Shown here: piece by piece, positions 1-9,338 of the stretch
Layout of the letters: each line of letters begins with the position of its first letter
Position numbering within the stretch: the stretch's first letter is position 1
Source: Bifidobacterium saimiriisciurei
Lineage (GTDB): Bacteria; Actinomycetota; Actinomycetes; Actinomycetales; Bifidobacteriaceae
Assembly (NCBI RefSeq): GCF_010667655.1
Contig: NZ_WHZU01000019.1
Location: 1-41,260 of the forward strand
Length of the DNA: 41,260 bases
Direction: 5' to 3'
Notes under the pieces: generated by a model
Database searches by the model: none
Told to the model about the DNA's origin: nothing
What the model saw: the letters and a program-made list of their open reading frames with translations, nothing else
Translations under genes and position numbers: made by a program

Positions 1-197
1 AGCATCTTCGAATCGGCGACGCCGCTCGGCACCGTCCATTCGTCGGCGTCGCGGGAGAGCAGCGCGCAGGCGCCCACCATCGCCGGACCGGCCAGCGAGC
101 CGCGTCCGACCTCGTCGAATCCGACGACCAGCGAATACCCCTTGTTCGCCAACGCACGCTCATGGTCGAGCGTGGGCGCCTGCCGTGGAACCACCAT
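1..197 (-). CDS. rnhB: Ribonuclease HII, N-terminal part (cut by window edge)
   Basis: RNase HII cleaves the RNA strand of RNA-DNA hybrids and removes ribonucleotides misincorporated in DNA. Translation of the minus strand from 197 gives MVVPRQAPTLDHERALANKG, followed by YSLVVGFDEVGRGSLAGPAM. The DEVGRGxLAGP motif is the family signature and holds the first catalytic Asp-Glu pair. Only about 65 codons are inside the window; the C-terminal half lies to the left. ATG 197 is chosen because AAGGAG sits six bases upstream; in-frame ATGs at 215 and 218 lack such a site. The rplS-lepB-rnhB order is typical of Actinobacteria. Confidence 0.93.
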   Translation of the reverse strand, partial: MVVPRQAPTLDHERALANKGYSLVVGFDEVGRGSLAGPAMVGACALLSRDADEWTVPSGVADSKM

Positions 198-300
198 GTC
201 TCGCTCCTTCGCCATCATTTCGTCGTGTATGCCGTCATCGCGACGTCACGTATGCCGTGTCCGCCGTCATGCATTCATGTATTTTCGATTATCGCCGGCG

Positions 301-1002
301 TTATTTCGCGCCGGAAACGCCCGATACGCCGTCGAATACGGCGTCGTTCCTGCCGAGGCCCGACCAGTGGCCGACCGGCCAGTATATGGCCGCCGCCACG
401 CCTTCGACGTCGGAGATCGGGACCAGACCGTTGTCGCCATCCTCCTGATGCACGCGGGAGTCGGCGGAGTTCGAACGATTGTCGCCCATCACGAACACAT
501 GCCCATCGGTCACCTTCACGCTGAAGGCGAAGTCGCTGGGGTTGACGCCAGGACGGATGAACGAGGAATCGTCGATGGCCTTGCCGTTGATGGTGATCGG
601 CTGGCCGGGGCCCTTGCATGCCACGGTGTCGCCGGGCAGGCCGATCAGACGTTTGATGAGGAACTGGCTTTTCGCGCTCGGACCGAGCCAGTTCGCCGGG
701 TCCTTGAACACGATGATGTCGCCGCGATGCAGTTCGAAGAACCGCGGCGCCAGTCGGGATGTGACGACCTTGTCGCCGACCTGCAGCGTATCGCGCATCG
801 ATTCGGACGGAATCTCGTAGACGCCGATGACGAACATGCGCAGGAACAGCACGATGACCAGCGGGATTCCGGCCCAGACGAGCAGGTCGCGCAGGGTCAT
901 GCGGTCGTCGGACCGCCGTCCGCCGGCGGCCGCGCCCCCGTCGGCCCCAGCCGCGACGCCGGATGCGATGCGATCGTTGCCGTCCGTCTGGTGTTCAGTC
1001 AT
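301..1002 (-). CDS. lepB: Signal peptidase I
   Basis: Membrane serine protease that removes signal peptides from exported proteins on the outer face of the membrane. The 233-residue product has a Gly/Ala-rich cytoplasmic N-terminus, one transmembrane helix at about 42-61, the catalytic Ser in IPSESMRDTL (Ser68), the general base Lys in FLIKRLIGLPGD (Lys117) and the conserved MGDNRSNSADSR box at 172-183. Length fits actinobacterial LepB. An AGGGGAG site lies about eight bases before ATG 1002. It lies between rplS and rnhB and is probably cotranscribed with rnhB. It would process the lipid-free secreted proteins in this window, for example the two wall-anchored proteins. Confidence 0.95.
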   Translation of the reverse strand: MTEHQTDGNDRIASGVAAGADGGAAAGGRRSDDRMTLRDLLVWAGIPLVIVLFLRMFVIGVYEIPSESMRDTLQVGDKVVTSRLAPRFFELHRGDIIVFKDPANWLGPSAKSQFLIKRLIGLPGDTVACKGPGQPITINGKAIDDSSFIRPGVNPSDFAFSVKVTDGHVFVMGDNRSNSADSRVHQEDGDNGLVPISDVEGVAAAIYWPVGHWSGLGRNDAVFDGVSGVSGAK

Positions 1003-1045
1003 ACGATGCGCTCCCCTGATTGAGATGTACGCGAATACTATACGC

Positions 1046-1083
1046 GGAAGCCCGGAATCCGCGATGCGGAGTTCCGGGCTTCC
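1046..1083 (-). terminator. Hairpin after rplS
   Basis: Perfect 12-bp inverted repeat (GGAAGCCCGGAA / TTCCGGGCTTCC) with a 14-nt loop between the rplS stop and the lepB start. No T-tract follows on the minus strand, so it may attenuate or process the message rather than end it fully. A TATAGT sequence directly downstream could be a lepB -10 box. Confidence 0.6.
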
Positions 1084-1119
1084 ATGCTATCCACGTGTCG
1101 CGTGGGATAGGCGAAGGAC

Positions 1120-1491
1120 TCAGTCGGCCTTCTGGCTGTTGTCGCGACGCTCGACGATACGAGCGGCCTTGCCGCGCAGGTTGCGCAGGTAGTACAGCTT
1201 GGCGCGACGCACCTTGCCCTTGCGGACGAGTTCGATGGAATCGATCACCGGGGAGTGCAGCGGGAAACGACGCTCCACGCCCACACCGAAGCTGATCTTA
1301 CGAACGACGAACGTCTCGCGCACGCCGCCGCCCTGACGGGCGATCACCACGCCGGTGAAGGCCTGGATACGGGAGTTGTTGCCTTCCTTGATGTTGACGT
1401 TCACCTTGACGGTGTCGCCGGGACGGAAGGCCGGGATCTCCTCGGCGGGCTTCAGGTGCTTGGCGTCGAACGCTTCGATTGCATTCACCAT
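1120..1491 (-). CDS. rplS: Ribosomal protein bL19
   Basis: bL19 lies at the interface of the 50S and 30S subunits. The 123-residue product reads [20 protein letters not shown] and contains the family core [20 protein letters not shown], then [21 protein letters not shown], and the basic tail [20 protein letters not shown]. The start at 1491 is set by GGAGGAAC upstream and by the normal family length; translation further upstream gives no bL19-like sequence. The gene is first in the rplS-lepB-rnhB block and has its own leader and probable promoter. Confidence 0.97.
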   Translation of the reverse strand: MVNAIEAFDAKHLKPAEEIPAFRPGDTVKVNVNIKEGNNSRIQAFTGVVIARQGGGVRETFVVRKISFGVGVERRFPLHSPVIDSIELVRKGKVRRAKLYYLRNLRGKAARIVERRDNSQKAD

Positions 1492-1534
1492 AATGCTTGT
1501 TCCTCCATTGCCGCCGCATATCAGCGCAAGTCGG

Positions 1535-1565
1535 GGAAGACGCGGCATGATGCGCGCCGTCTTCC
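1535..1565 (-). promoter_or_regulatory. rplS leader hairpin
   Basis: GGAAGACG / CGTCTTCC stem with a roughly 15-nt GC-rich loop in the leader, ending about 43 bases before the rplS start. Ribosomal protein leaders often carry control structures; whether this one binds L19 is not known. Confidence 0.4.
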
Positions 1566-1682
1566 GAAATTCGGTATCCCTTCAGGTCTGCCTTCGGGGA
1601 GCGTGCCGATCCGATCGATGATGGTCTGGACCTGTTGAGACGCGCATCTATGCGGCAATACGCGACTCGGCACAACTCTTCA

Positions 1683-1688
1683 AGTATA
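1683..1688 (-). promoter_or_regulatory. Probable rplS -10 box (TATACT)
   Basis: TATACT on the minus strand about 190 bases upstream of rplS and just past the terminator at 1708-1737. No good -35 hexamer is visible at the right distance. Confidence 0.4.
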
Positions 1689-1707
1689 CACGGGCGGTGG
1701 ATATAGG

Positions 1708-1737
1708 AAAACCCGCCGCGAACGGTCGCAGCGGGTT
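1708..1737 (-). terminator. Intrinsic terminator between the FAD oxidoreductase and rplS
   Basis: AACCCGC / GCGGGTT stem followed on the minus strand by TTTT-CC. It separates the oxidoreductase unit and its 3' elements from the rplS promoter. Confidence 0.6.
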
Positions 1738-1747
1738 CCCTTCATCA

Positions 1748-1786
1748 CGTCGAGCGCCGAGGTAAGGCGGATAACGCTCCGTTATT
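1748..1786 (-). repeat. Half copy of the structured 3' element (copy E1)
   Basis: Contains CGTCGAGCGCCGAGGTAAGG and an ACGCTCCGTTATT end, matching the corresponding half of copies E2 and E3. The other arm is missing; the terminator hairpin at 1708-1737 lies where it would be. Confidence 0.6.
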
Positions 1787-1803
1787 TACTTTTCTGCAAG
1801 AGG

Positions 1804-1899
1804 AATAATCGACGTGTGCGGCAAGCCCCGTCCGAGGTCGAAGGCGTATATCAATACGTCGAGCGCTGAGGTAAGGGGCTTGACGCTCCGTCGATTATT
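1804..1899 (-). repeat. Structured 3' element, copy E2
   Basis: Nested inverted repeat. Outer stem AATAATCGACG / CGTCGATTATT, inner stem CAAGCCCC / GGGGCTTG, apical hairpin GGCGTAT-N4-ATACGTC. It shares architecture and the core GAAGGCGTAY-N4-RTACGTCGA with copies at 1912-2000, 34224-34320 and 34326-34429. It lies downstream of the FAD oxidoreductase on the transcribed strand. Confidence 0.7.
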
Positions 1900-1911
1900 T
1901 CTCGGAAAGGG

Positions 1912-2000
1912 ATGAACGACGTGTGTCAACGGCCGTCCGAAGGCGAAGGCGTACAAAGGTACGTCGAGACCTGAGGAAAGGCCGTTGACACTCCGTTCAT
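1912..2000 (-). repeat. Structured 3' element, copy E3, at the oxidoreductase stop codon
   Basis: Outer stem ATGAACG / CGTTCAT, a perfect 12-bp stem GTGTCAACGGCC / GGCCGTTGACAC, and apical hairpin GGCGTAC-AAAG-GTACGTC. The element touches the last base of the oxidoreductase stop codon, so it is the first thing transcribed after the gene. No T-tract follows directly. Confidence 0.72.
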
Positions 2001-3589
2001 CACTTTTCCTCGTGGTAGGACTTTTCGGTGTTGACAGACCACACGTTCTTCTTGCTGGTCTTGCCGGTCTTGATGTTGTTGACGGCTTCGATGGCGGTGG
2101 CCATGGAGTGGTCCTGGTTGTTGTAGCGGTGCTGGCCGTTGCGTCCGACGCAGTAGAGGTTGCCGAAGCCGTCGAGGTATTCGACGAGTTCGTCGATGTG
2201 CTGCCAGGTGTCGAAGTAGGCGGGGTAGGCCTTGGGAACGCGTTCGCGGTGGGCGTCGAGGACGTCCTGCGGGCCGTTGATGACGCGCATGCGGGTGAGT
2301 TCCTTGATGGCGAAGTCGCGGGCCTCGTCGTCGGTCATGTTCCAGAAGGCGTCGCCTTCCTCGCAGAAGTATTCGAGGCCGATCCAGACGGTGTCGTCGA
2401 CGTCCTTGACGAGGTAGGGGCTCCAGTTGTTGAAGACCTGGATGCGGCCGACCTTGTAGCCCGGGTCCTGCACGTAGATCCAGCAGTCGGGGACGATGGG
2501 CGGGTTGCCGAGGGTGGGGATGTCGGTGGTGTTGCGGATGCGCAGCTTCTTGCACAGCAGGCCGACGGTGACGAAGTCGCGGTAGGGCAGGCCGGTGGCG
2601 ATGGCGGTCATGTCCTTGGGTGCGGGCTTGTCGGAGGCGTCGACGGCGGTGATGAGGTCCTTGATGGGCATGGACGAGATGAACTCGTCGGCCTTGATCT
2701 CGGTGCGGTCGCCGTGCGAGTCCTCGTACACGACGGCGGCGATGCGGCCGGCGTCCTGGCGGATTTCGACGACCTTGGCGTCGGTGATGACGTTGGCGCC
2801 GTGCTCGACGCAGTTCTCCTCGACGGTCTCCCACAGCTGGCCGGGGCCGAGCTTCGGGTACCAGAACTCCTCGATGAGGGAGGTCTCGACGTTCTTGGAG
2901 TCGCGCTTCTTGGGCAGCAGCTTGGAGAACGCGTTCTTGAGGACGCCGAGGATGCTCAGGCCCTTGACGCGCTGGGCGCCCCAGTCGGCGGAGATCTCGG
3001 AGGGGTGGCGGCCCCACAGCTTCTCCGTGTAGCCCTCGAAGAACATGGAGTAGAGCTTGCGGCCGAAGCGGTTGATGTAGAAGTTCTCGAGGTTGGTCTC
3101 GGGAAGCTTGTGGAAGATGGACTTGAGGTAGCTGAAGCCGGCCACCATGGTGAGCTTGAAGCCCATGGCCTTGAGGGTGTTCGGGGTCAGCGAGATCGGG
3201 TAGTCGAAGAAGCGGTGGTTCCAGAAGATGCGGGAGACGCGGTGGCGCTTGAGCATCACGTGGTCGGTCTTCTCGGGGTCGGGGCCGCCGGGTTCGAGGT
3301 CGTGGTGGCGTCCGAGCTTCTTGTCGTCGTAGGAGGGGGCGCCCTGCAGCGGCAGCGTCTCCTTCCACCAGTCCATGATGCGGTCGTCCTTGGAGAAGAA
3401 GCGATGACCGCCGATGTCCATACGGTTGCCGTTGTACTTGACGGTGCGCGAGATGCCACCGAATTCGCGGGTCGCCTCGAGCACGGTGACGTCGTAGTTC
3501 TCGGCGCCGCCGTCCTTCACCAGCTCCCATGCTGCGGTCAGGCCTGCGGGGCCGCCGCCGATGATAACGACCGACTTCTTTTCTGCCAC
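2000..3589 (-). CDS. FAD-dependent oxidoreductase, UDP-galactopyranose mutase / amine oxidase-like
   Basis: The 529-residue product starts (V)[19 protein letters not shown], a classic GxGxxG dinucleotide-binding fold at residues 7-16, followed by the E-A-T ribose-binding strand end and [20 protein letters not shown]. The C-terminal [20 protein letters not shown] is the second FAD contact seen in this superfamily. It is longer than canonical Glf (about 370-400 residues), so the exact reaction is uncertain; a role in surface glycan precursor oxidation or isomerisation is inference. GTG 3589 is chosen because GAGGAG lies six bases upstream; an upstream in-frame ATG at 3637 lacks a ribosome site. 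It appears monocistronic, ending in element E3. Confidence 0.8.
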   Translation of the reverse strand: MAEKKSVVIIGGGPAGLTAAWELVKDGGAENYDVTVLEATREFGGISRTVKYNGNRMDIGGHRFFSKDDRIMDWWKETLPLQGAPSYDDKKLGRHHDLEPGGPDPEKTDHVMLKRHRVSRIFWNHRFFDYPISLTPNTLKAMGFKLTMVAGFSYLKSIFHKLPETNLENFYINRFGRKLYSMFFEGYTEKLWGRHPSEISADWGAQRVKGLSILGVLKNAFSKLLPKKRDSKNVETSLIEEFWYPKLGPGQLWETVEENCVEHGANVITDAKVVEIRQDAGRIAAVVYEDSHGDRTEIKADEFISSMPIKDLITAVDASDKPAPKDMTAIATGLPYRDFVTVGLLCKKLRIRNTTDIPTLGNPPIVPDCWIYVQDPGYKVGRIQVFNNWSPYLVKDVDDTVWIGLEYFCEEGDAFWNMTDDEARDFAIKELTRMRVINGPQDVLDAHRERVPKAYPAYFDTWQHIDELVEYLDGFGNLYCVGRNGQHRYNNQDHSMATAIEAVNNIKTGKTSKKNVWSVNTEKSYHEEK

Positions 3590-3827
3590 GTCGTACTCCT
3601 CACAATGCAGATTGAACGAACATGCATGACGATGCATGGATGACGCAAACTAAATCGTGACCACTCTAGTACAGACCGTGGGAGCAAAGCGCACAGAGCC
3701 GATGTGCATACACATTCTTTTCGCAGAATTCAACGCGACGTTGCGTGGGATGAAGGACCGCCTGTCCCTTTCCCGGCGCCCCGCCTCCGAGGGGCCGTCA
3801 TGCGTCGGCATGATTTGCCCCGGCGGC

Positions 3828-3882
3828 GACTCCCCTCATTCGTCCTACGGCCGACGGCTCCCCTCACGCTTGAGGGGAGTCC
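3828..3882. repeat. CTCCCCTC double-hairpin element, copy 1
   Basis: Two CTCCCCTC motifs, the second forming CTCCCCTCA / TGAGGGGAG with a 4-nt loop (3858-3879). Related copies occur at 37149-37174 and 40521-40574. It lies 38 bases after the DUF2469 stop and could terminate that operon. The rest of 3590-3827 shows no gene that I can support. Confidence 0.6.
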
Positions 3883-3919
3883 AAGGCCTTGCCATCATCC
3901 TGAGCGGAGTCGGGCGGGG

Positions 3920-4231
3920 TCAGATGTTGTCGGGGATGTCGATGTCGGTCTTCTGGACCTCCTCGACGTTCACGTCCTTGAACGTGACGATGCGGACGTT
4001 GGTGACGAAACGGCTGGGACGATACACGTCCCACACCCATGCGTCGGTCAGCTGGACGTCGAAGTAGACGTCCTGGCCGGCGGAACGCACGTTGAAATCG
4101 ACCTTGTTCGCCAGGTAGAAGCGCCGTTCCGTCTCCACGACGTAGGTGAACAGTTTGATGACGTCGCGATATTCCTTGTACAGCGCCAGTTCCGCATCGG
4201 TCTCGTAGTTGTCGAGATCCTCAGCGCTCAT
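3920..4231 (-). CDS. DUF2469 family protein
   Basis: A 103-residue acidic protein beginning MSAEDLDNYETDAELALYKE and containing DVIKLFTYVVETERRFYLAN and VDFNVRSAGQDVYFDVQLTD. This matches the small actinobacterial DUF2469 family, which in mycobacteria sits next to rnhB; its function is unknown. Here it is separated from rnhB by several kilobases. The start is set by GAGGAGG six bases upstream. The ATG overlaps the stop of the acetyltransferase gene by four bases (ATGA), so translation is probably coupled. Confidence 0.85.
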   Translation of the reverse strand: MSAEDLDNYETDAELALYKEYRDVIKLFTYVVETERRFYLANKVDFNVRSAGQDVYFDVQLTDAWVWDVYRPSRFVTNVRIVTFKDVNVEEVQKTDIDIPDNI

Positions 4232-5244
4232 TCGTTTCCTCCTCGGGAGCGGTTGCCGAGGCTGCGCCACCACGCCCGCTTCGAGCGCTTGGCGTCCTCC
4301 TCGTTGCCGTTGTTGGAATTCGGCCAGTAATTGTACTCCTGCTGGCCACGGGTCTTGTCGGCCGGCTTCGTCTGGCCGGAGTCGCCGTTGATAAGGTCGG
4401 CGAGGTCGGATTCGAGCCGGTCGTTCTCGGCGTCGCTTCCCCGGCGGTTGACCTCGAGGGCCAGCGAGTGCTCGCGCAGGGCCAGCGCCTCGCGTACGCC
4501 CGGATTATCCTCGATCAGATGCATGCCGAACGCGTCGAGCGAACGGATGGGGTCGTATTCGTCGACGAGCGTGCCGAACACGATCTGGTCCTGATAACGC
4601 TGGTTGGCGTCGTCCCACAGCGCGTGGCGCGACGTGCCCTCCTTGATGAAGCCCAGCGACTGGTAGACGGACAGCGAACGCGTGTTCTTCTCGGGGACGG
4701 CCACCCAGATGCGGTGCAGGCCGAGGCCGGCCGGTTCGGGTGCGAAACCATAGGTCATGACGCGCGGCATGGCGTCTCGCGAGTAGCCGCGGCCACGGTA
4801 GTCGCGGCCGAGCATGACCTGGATGCGGGCGGACTTCGCCCAGCTGTCGATGTCGATGAGGAAGATCATGCCGATGACCTTGGTGCGGTCCTTGTCGTCG
4901 TCATCGTCGGGGTTCGAGTCGGCGAGCACCGACCATGCGATGGTGCGGCGGGATTCGGGGTCGCCCACGCCGGACTCCTCCGGCGACTGGCCCTTGCCCC
5001 AGGCGACGGAACGTCCGACCCACGTGTGGACGAGGGCGCGCTCGGCCTGCGCGTCCTTGCCGGTGATGCTTGAAGCGTTGTGATACGCCTGCAGTTCGTC
5101 CATCAACGGAAGGTCGTCGAGGGTGGCGGGGCGCAGATGCACCATTTCGCCCTTGATCTCCGGAATGACGAGGCTGCTCGGGAGTGTACGCGACTCAGTG
5201 GCCTGCGTACCCTGTTCGACGCTGTTCACTTCATCTGCTGACAT
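4228..5244 (-). CDS. GNAT family N-acetyltransferase with C-terminal extension
   Basis: 338 residues. The GNAT fold spans about 32-225: MVHLRPATLDDLPLMDELQA at the start, the acetyl-CoA pyrophosphate loop RDYRGRGY (147-154) and the RimJ/RimL-type NTRSLSVYQSLGFIKEG (187-203). An acidic DDDDDK insert lies near 113-118. Residues 226-338 are a hydrophilic extension rich in charged residues, ending in a basic stretch and not resembling a known domain. The acetyl acceptor cannot be deduced. It is followed by DUF2469 with a 4-base overlap, suggesting an operon. The ribosome site is weak (GAAAGTG). Confidence 0.82.
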   Translation of the reverse strand: MSADEVNSVEQGTQATESRTLPSSLVIPEIKGEMVHLRPATLDDLPLMDELQAYHNASSITGKDAQAERALVHTWVGRSVAWGKGQSPEESGVGDPESRRTIAWSVLADSNPDDDDDKDRTKVIGMIFLIDIDSWAKSARIQVMLGRDYRGRGYSRDAMPRVMTYGFAPEPAGLGLHRIWVAVPEKNTRSLSVYQSLGFIKEGTSRHALWDDANQRYQDQIVFGTLVDEYDPIRSLDAFGMHLIEDNPGVREALALREHSLALEVNRRGSDAENDRLESDLADLINGDSGQTKPADKTRGQQEYNYWPNSNNGNEEDAKRSKRAWWRSLGNRSRGGNE

Positions 5245-5301
5245 GGGTCACTTTCTATCGATCGGCTGTTTGTCGTCCTGCTGTCGTCTGTCTACTATGA
5301 C

Positions 5302-5334
5302 AGATTCCCCGCGTACAGGATACACGGGGAATCT
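5302..5334. repeat. Hairpin upstream of the acetyltransferase
   Basis: AGATTCCCCG / CGGGGAATCT, perfect 10-bp stem with a 13-nt loop, about 60 bases before the acetyltransferase start. It could be an operator or a leader structure; no T-tract is present. Confidence 0.4.
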
Positions 5335-5393
5335 GGTTCATGGTAGCGAGGCGCGCTGATTTCCCAGCTGATTCTCAGGATTGTGAAATCAGG

Positions 5394-5505
5394 CGGCAAG
5401 AACGGACAGGACCGGCAGGACGCCGGCCCCGACATTCCCCCAGCTCGCCTGTCGGCTCGCCTGAGTCCTAAAAACACCTCTGGCGTTTTCTTAACGGACT
5501 CAGCC
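5394..5505 (-). repeat. 112-bp tandem repeat, copy 1
   Basis: Direct repeat of 5506-5617 with two mismatches over 112 bases (C/T in CCGGCCC-C/T-GACATT and A/G in AAAAAC-A/G-CCTC). It carries its own copy of the terminator hairpin (5461-5503) and a mimic of the gatB stop region. Confidence 0.9.
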
Positions 5506-5617
5506 CGGCAAGAACGGACAGGACCGGCAGGACGCCGGCCCTGACATTCCCCCAGCTCGCCTGTCGGCTCGCCTGAGTCCTAAAAACGCCTCTGGCGTTT
5601 TCTTAACGGACTCAGCC
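5506..5617 (-). repeat. 112-bp tandem repeat, copy 2, including the gatB stop codon
   Basis: The adjacent second copy includes the last Gly codon and TGA stop of gatB (5612-5617). The duplicated segment is therefore the 3' end and terminator of gatB. Confidence 0.9.
5573..5615 (-). terminator. gatCAB terminator
   Basis: Outer stem CTGAGTCC / GGACTCAG and inner stem AAAACGCC / GGCGTTTT with a 3-nt loop. On the minus strand the inner hairpin is followed by a T run, as in an intrinsic terminator. The outer arm overlaps the gatB stop codon. A second, near-identical terminator lies 112 bases downstream. Confidence 0.75.
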
Positions 5618-7111
5618 CTTCACCTTGCTGATGACGAGCTTGGTGACGGCCTTGGCGTCGGCCTGGCCGCGGGTCGGCTTCATCACGGCGCCGATGATCA
5701 CGCCCATCGGCTTCATGTTGCCGCTCTTGAGCTTCTCGAACACGTCGGGGTTCGCGGCGAGCGCGTCGTCGACGGCCTTCTCGATGGCGCCGGTGTCCTC
5801 GACCACCTGGTAGCCGTGCTTCTTGACGACCTCGGCCGGGGTGCCCTCACCGGCGAGCACGCCGGCGACGGTCTGCTTGGCGAGCTTGTCGTTGAGCTTG
5901 CCGGAGGCGATGAGCTTCTCGACCTCGGCCACGTCGGCCGGGGTGATCGGCAGCTCCTCGAGGCTGACCTCCTTGGCGTTGGCGGCGCGGGAGATCTCGC
6001 CCAGCCACCACTTGCGCGCACCGGCGGCCTTGGCGCCGGCCTTCACCGTCTCCTCGATGAGGTCGAGGGCGTCGGCGTTGATGATGTCGCGCATCTGCAG
6101 GTCGGTCAGGCCCCATTCGGCCTTGAGGCGGTTGCGGCGCTCGCGCGGCATCTCCGGCATCTGGGCCTTCATTTCCTCGATGTGCTCCTTGGTGATGTGC
6201 AGCATCACCAGGTCGGGGTCGGGGAAGTAGCGGTAGTCGTCGGCGTCGGTCTTCACACGGCCGCCGGCGGTGGTCTGCGTGGACTCGTCCCAGTGGCGGG
6301 TCTCCTGCAGGATCTCCTTGCCTTCGTCGAGGCGGGCGGCCTGACGACGGATCTCGTACGTGATGGTCTTCTCGATGCCGCGGAACGAGTTCACGTTCTT
6401 GGTCTCGGAACGGGTGCCGTACGGGTCGTCGGGGCTGGGGCGCAGCGAGACGTTGACGTCGGCGCGCATGTTGCCCTGCTCCATGCGGGCGTGGCTGATG
6501 TTCAGGGCACGCACGATGTCGCGCAGGGTGCGCATGTAGGCACCGGCGATCTCGGCGGCGCGCTCGCCCACGCCCTCGATCGGCTTGGTCACGATCTCGA
6601 TGAGCGGCACGCCGGCGCGGTTGTAGTCCACGAGGGAGTGGTCGGCGCCCTCGATGCGGCCGTCGGCGCCGCCGATGTGGGTGTTCTTGCCGGCGTCGTC
6701 CTCGATGTGGGCGCGCTCGATCGGCACGCGGAAGATGCTGCCGTCGTCGAGCTCGACGTCGAGGTAGCCGTTGCCGTTGGTCGGCTTGTCATACTGGGAG
6801 ATCTGGTAGTCGCGCGGCATGTCCGGGTAGAAGTAGTTCTTGCGGGCGAACTGACTCCACTCGGCGATCTCGCAGTGCAGGGCGAGGCCCAGCTTGATGG
6901 CGTAGTCCACGGCGGTCTTGTTGATGACCGGCAGGCTGCCCGGCAGGCCGAGGCTCACCGGGGTGAGCTGGGTGTTCGGCTCGCCGCCGAACTCCACGTG
7001 AGCGGGGCAGAACAGCTTGGTGTTCGTGCTGAGCTCCACGTGGGTTTCGAGGCCGATGACGGGGTCGTACTTCTTGACGGCCTCGGAGAATTTCATGAGT
7101 TTATCTGCCAT
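5612..7111 (-). CDS. gatB: Asp/Glu-tRNA(Asn/Gln) amidotransferase subunit B
   Basis: GatB binds mischarged tRNA and activates it for amidation using ammonia delivered by GatA. The 499-residue product starts [20 protein letters not shown] and contains the family hallmarks [20 protein letters not shown] and [19 protein letters not shown]. The middle part includes [17 protein letters not shown] and [20 protein letters not shown]. The C-terminal GatB/YqeY-like tail (about 330-499) ends in [21 protein letters not shown]. The start follows AGGAG by six bases. It is the last gene of gatC-gatA-gatB, 29 bases after gatA. Bifidobacteria that lack GlnRS or AsnRS rely on this route. Confidence 0.97.
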   Translation of the reverse strand: MADKLMKFSEAVKKYDPVIGLETHVELSTNTKLFCPAHVEFGGEPNTQLTPVSLGLPGSLPVINKTAVDYAIKLGLALHCEIAEWSQFARKNYFYPDMPRDYQISQYDKPTNGNGYLDVELDDGSIFRVPIERAHIEDDAGKNTHIGGADGRIEGADHSLVDYNRAGVPLIEIVTKPIEGVGERAAEIAGAYMRTLRDIVRALNISHARMEQGNMRADVNVSLRPSPDDPYGTRSETKNVNSFRGIEKTITYEIRRQAARLDEGKEILQETRHWDESTQTTAGGRVKTDADDYRYFPDPDLVMLHITKEHIEEMKAQMPEMPRERRNRLKAEWGLTDLQMRDIINADALDLIEETVKAGAKAAGARKWWLGEISRAANAKEVSLEELPITPADVAEVEKLIASGKLNDKLAKQTVAGVLAGEGTPAEVVKKHGYQVVEDTGAIEKAVDDALAANPDVFEKLKSGNMKPMGVIIGAVMKPTRGQADAKAVTKLVISKVKG

Positions 7112-7140
7112 TGTCTGCTCCTAATACGTCCTGTACGCTC

Positions 7141-8676
<1,536 letters not shown>

Positions 8677-8695
8677 TGGTGCACATTCCCCCTGA

Positions 8696-8986
8696 TTATT
8701 CCTGGATACGCGGGGCGACGAACATGCCGGCCTCGGTCTTCGGACCGCCGGCGAGCGCCTCGGCCTGGGTGAGCGGCGTCTCGGCCACGTCCGGACGCAG
8801 GTAGGCTTCCAGCGGAACCGGGTTGGCGGTCGGCTTGACGTCGTCGCCGGCGACCTTCTGCACTTCGTTGATGGAGTCTGCGATGACGTTCAGTTCGCCC
8901 TGGAGTCGGGTGATCTCTTCGTCAGTCAGGGCGATTCGGGCCAAATCGCCCAAATGCTCGATCTGTTCACGTGTGAATGTAGGCAT
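8696..8986 (-). CDS. gatC: Asp/Glu-tRNA(Asn/Gln) amidotransferase subunit C
   Basis: Small subunit that stabilises the GatA-GatB interface. The 96-residue product begins [20 protein letters not shown] and ends with the typical [13 protein letters not shown]. The first gene of gatCAB. No ribosome site precedes ATG 8986; TATAGT ends seven bases before it, so the message may be leaderless. Open reading frame upstream of 8986 runs into the 52-bp repeat array and is not gatC-like. Confidence 0.93.
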   Translation of the reverse strand: MPTFTREQIEHLGDLARIALTDEEITRLQGELNVIADSINEVQKVAGDDVKPTANPVPLEAYLRPDVAETPLTQAEALAGGPKTEAGMFVAPRIQE

Positions 8987-8993
8987 AGTGCCC

Positions 8994-8999
8994 ACTATA
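8994..8999 (-). promoter_or_regulatory. gatCAB -10 box (TATAGT), leaderless type
   Basis: TATAGT with seven bases to the gatC ATG and no Shine-Dalgarno sequence between. No clear -35. It matches the pattern seen before several other genes in this window. Confidence 0.5.
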
Positions 9000-9030
9000 A
9001 AGCGCAAGTGTGACGAGCGGGAGCACCTCT

Positions 9031-9310
9031 GCGGTCCTTTTCGTCGCATTGTCGCAACGGATGGGAACGGGACGATGCGCGCGGTTCCCATCCGTTGCAC
9101 GGGATACGGCAAACGGGAACCGTACGCTGCCCACGGTTCCCGTCCGTTACAAAGGATGCGACCAATAGGAACCCAAGCAACGTCCCGGTTCCCATCCGTC
9201 GAGGAGGGTGCAACGGATGGGAATGCGGCACTACCCACGGTTCCTGTCCGTTACATCAATCACAACGGACGGGAACGCAGCGTTGCGCACGGTTCCCATT
9301 CGTTTGATGG
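9031..9310. repeat. 52-bp palindromic tandem repeat array 1
   Basis: Units start at 9031 (degenerate), 9083, 9135, 9187, 9239 and 9291 (partial), an exact 52-base step. Each holds a left arm GGTTCCCATCCGTTGC, a spacer of 7-9 bases, a right arm CAACGGATGGGAACCG and a second spacer of about 12. Arms of neighbouring or the same unit can pair, for example GCAACGGATGGGAAC (9054-9068) with GTTCCCATCCGTTGC (9084-9098). Spacers are weakly conserved. It fills the gap between the ABC permease stop and the gatC promoter. Confidence 0.88.
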
Positions 9311-9338
9311 ATGGCTCGGCGCGCGTCCCGAACGTCGC

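Noticed and set aside
8987..9238. N-terminal extension of gatC into the repeat array
   Set aside because: Frame is open but the sequence is repeat-derived, and the GatC family begins at residue 8986 ([11 protein letters not shown]).
9031..9310. CRISPR array
   Set aside because: The repeat step of 52 could suggest one, but spacers are only 7-13 bases, similar to each other, and there are no cas genes.
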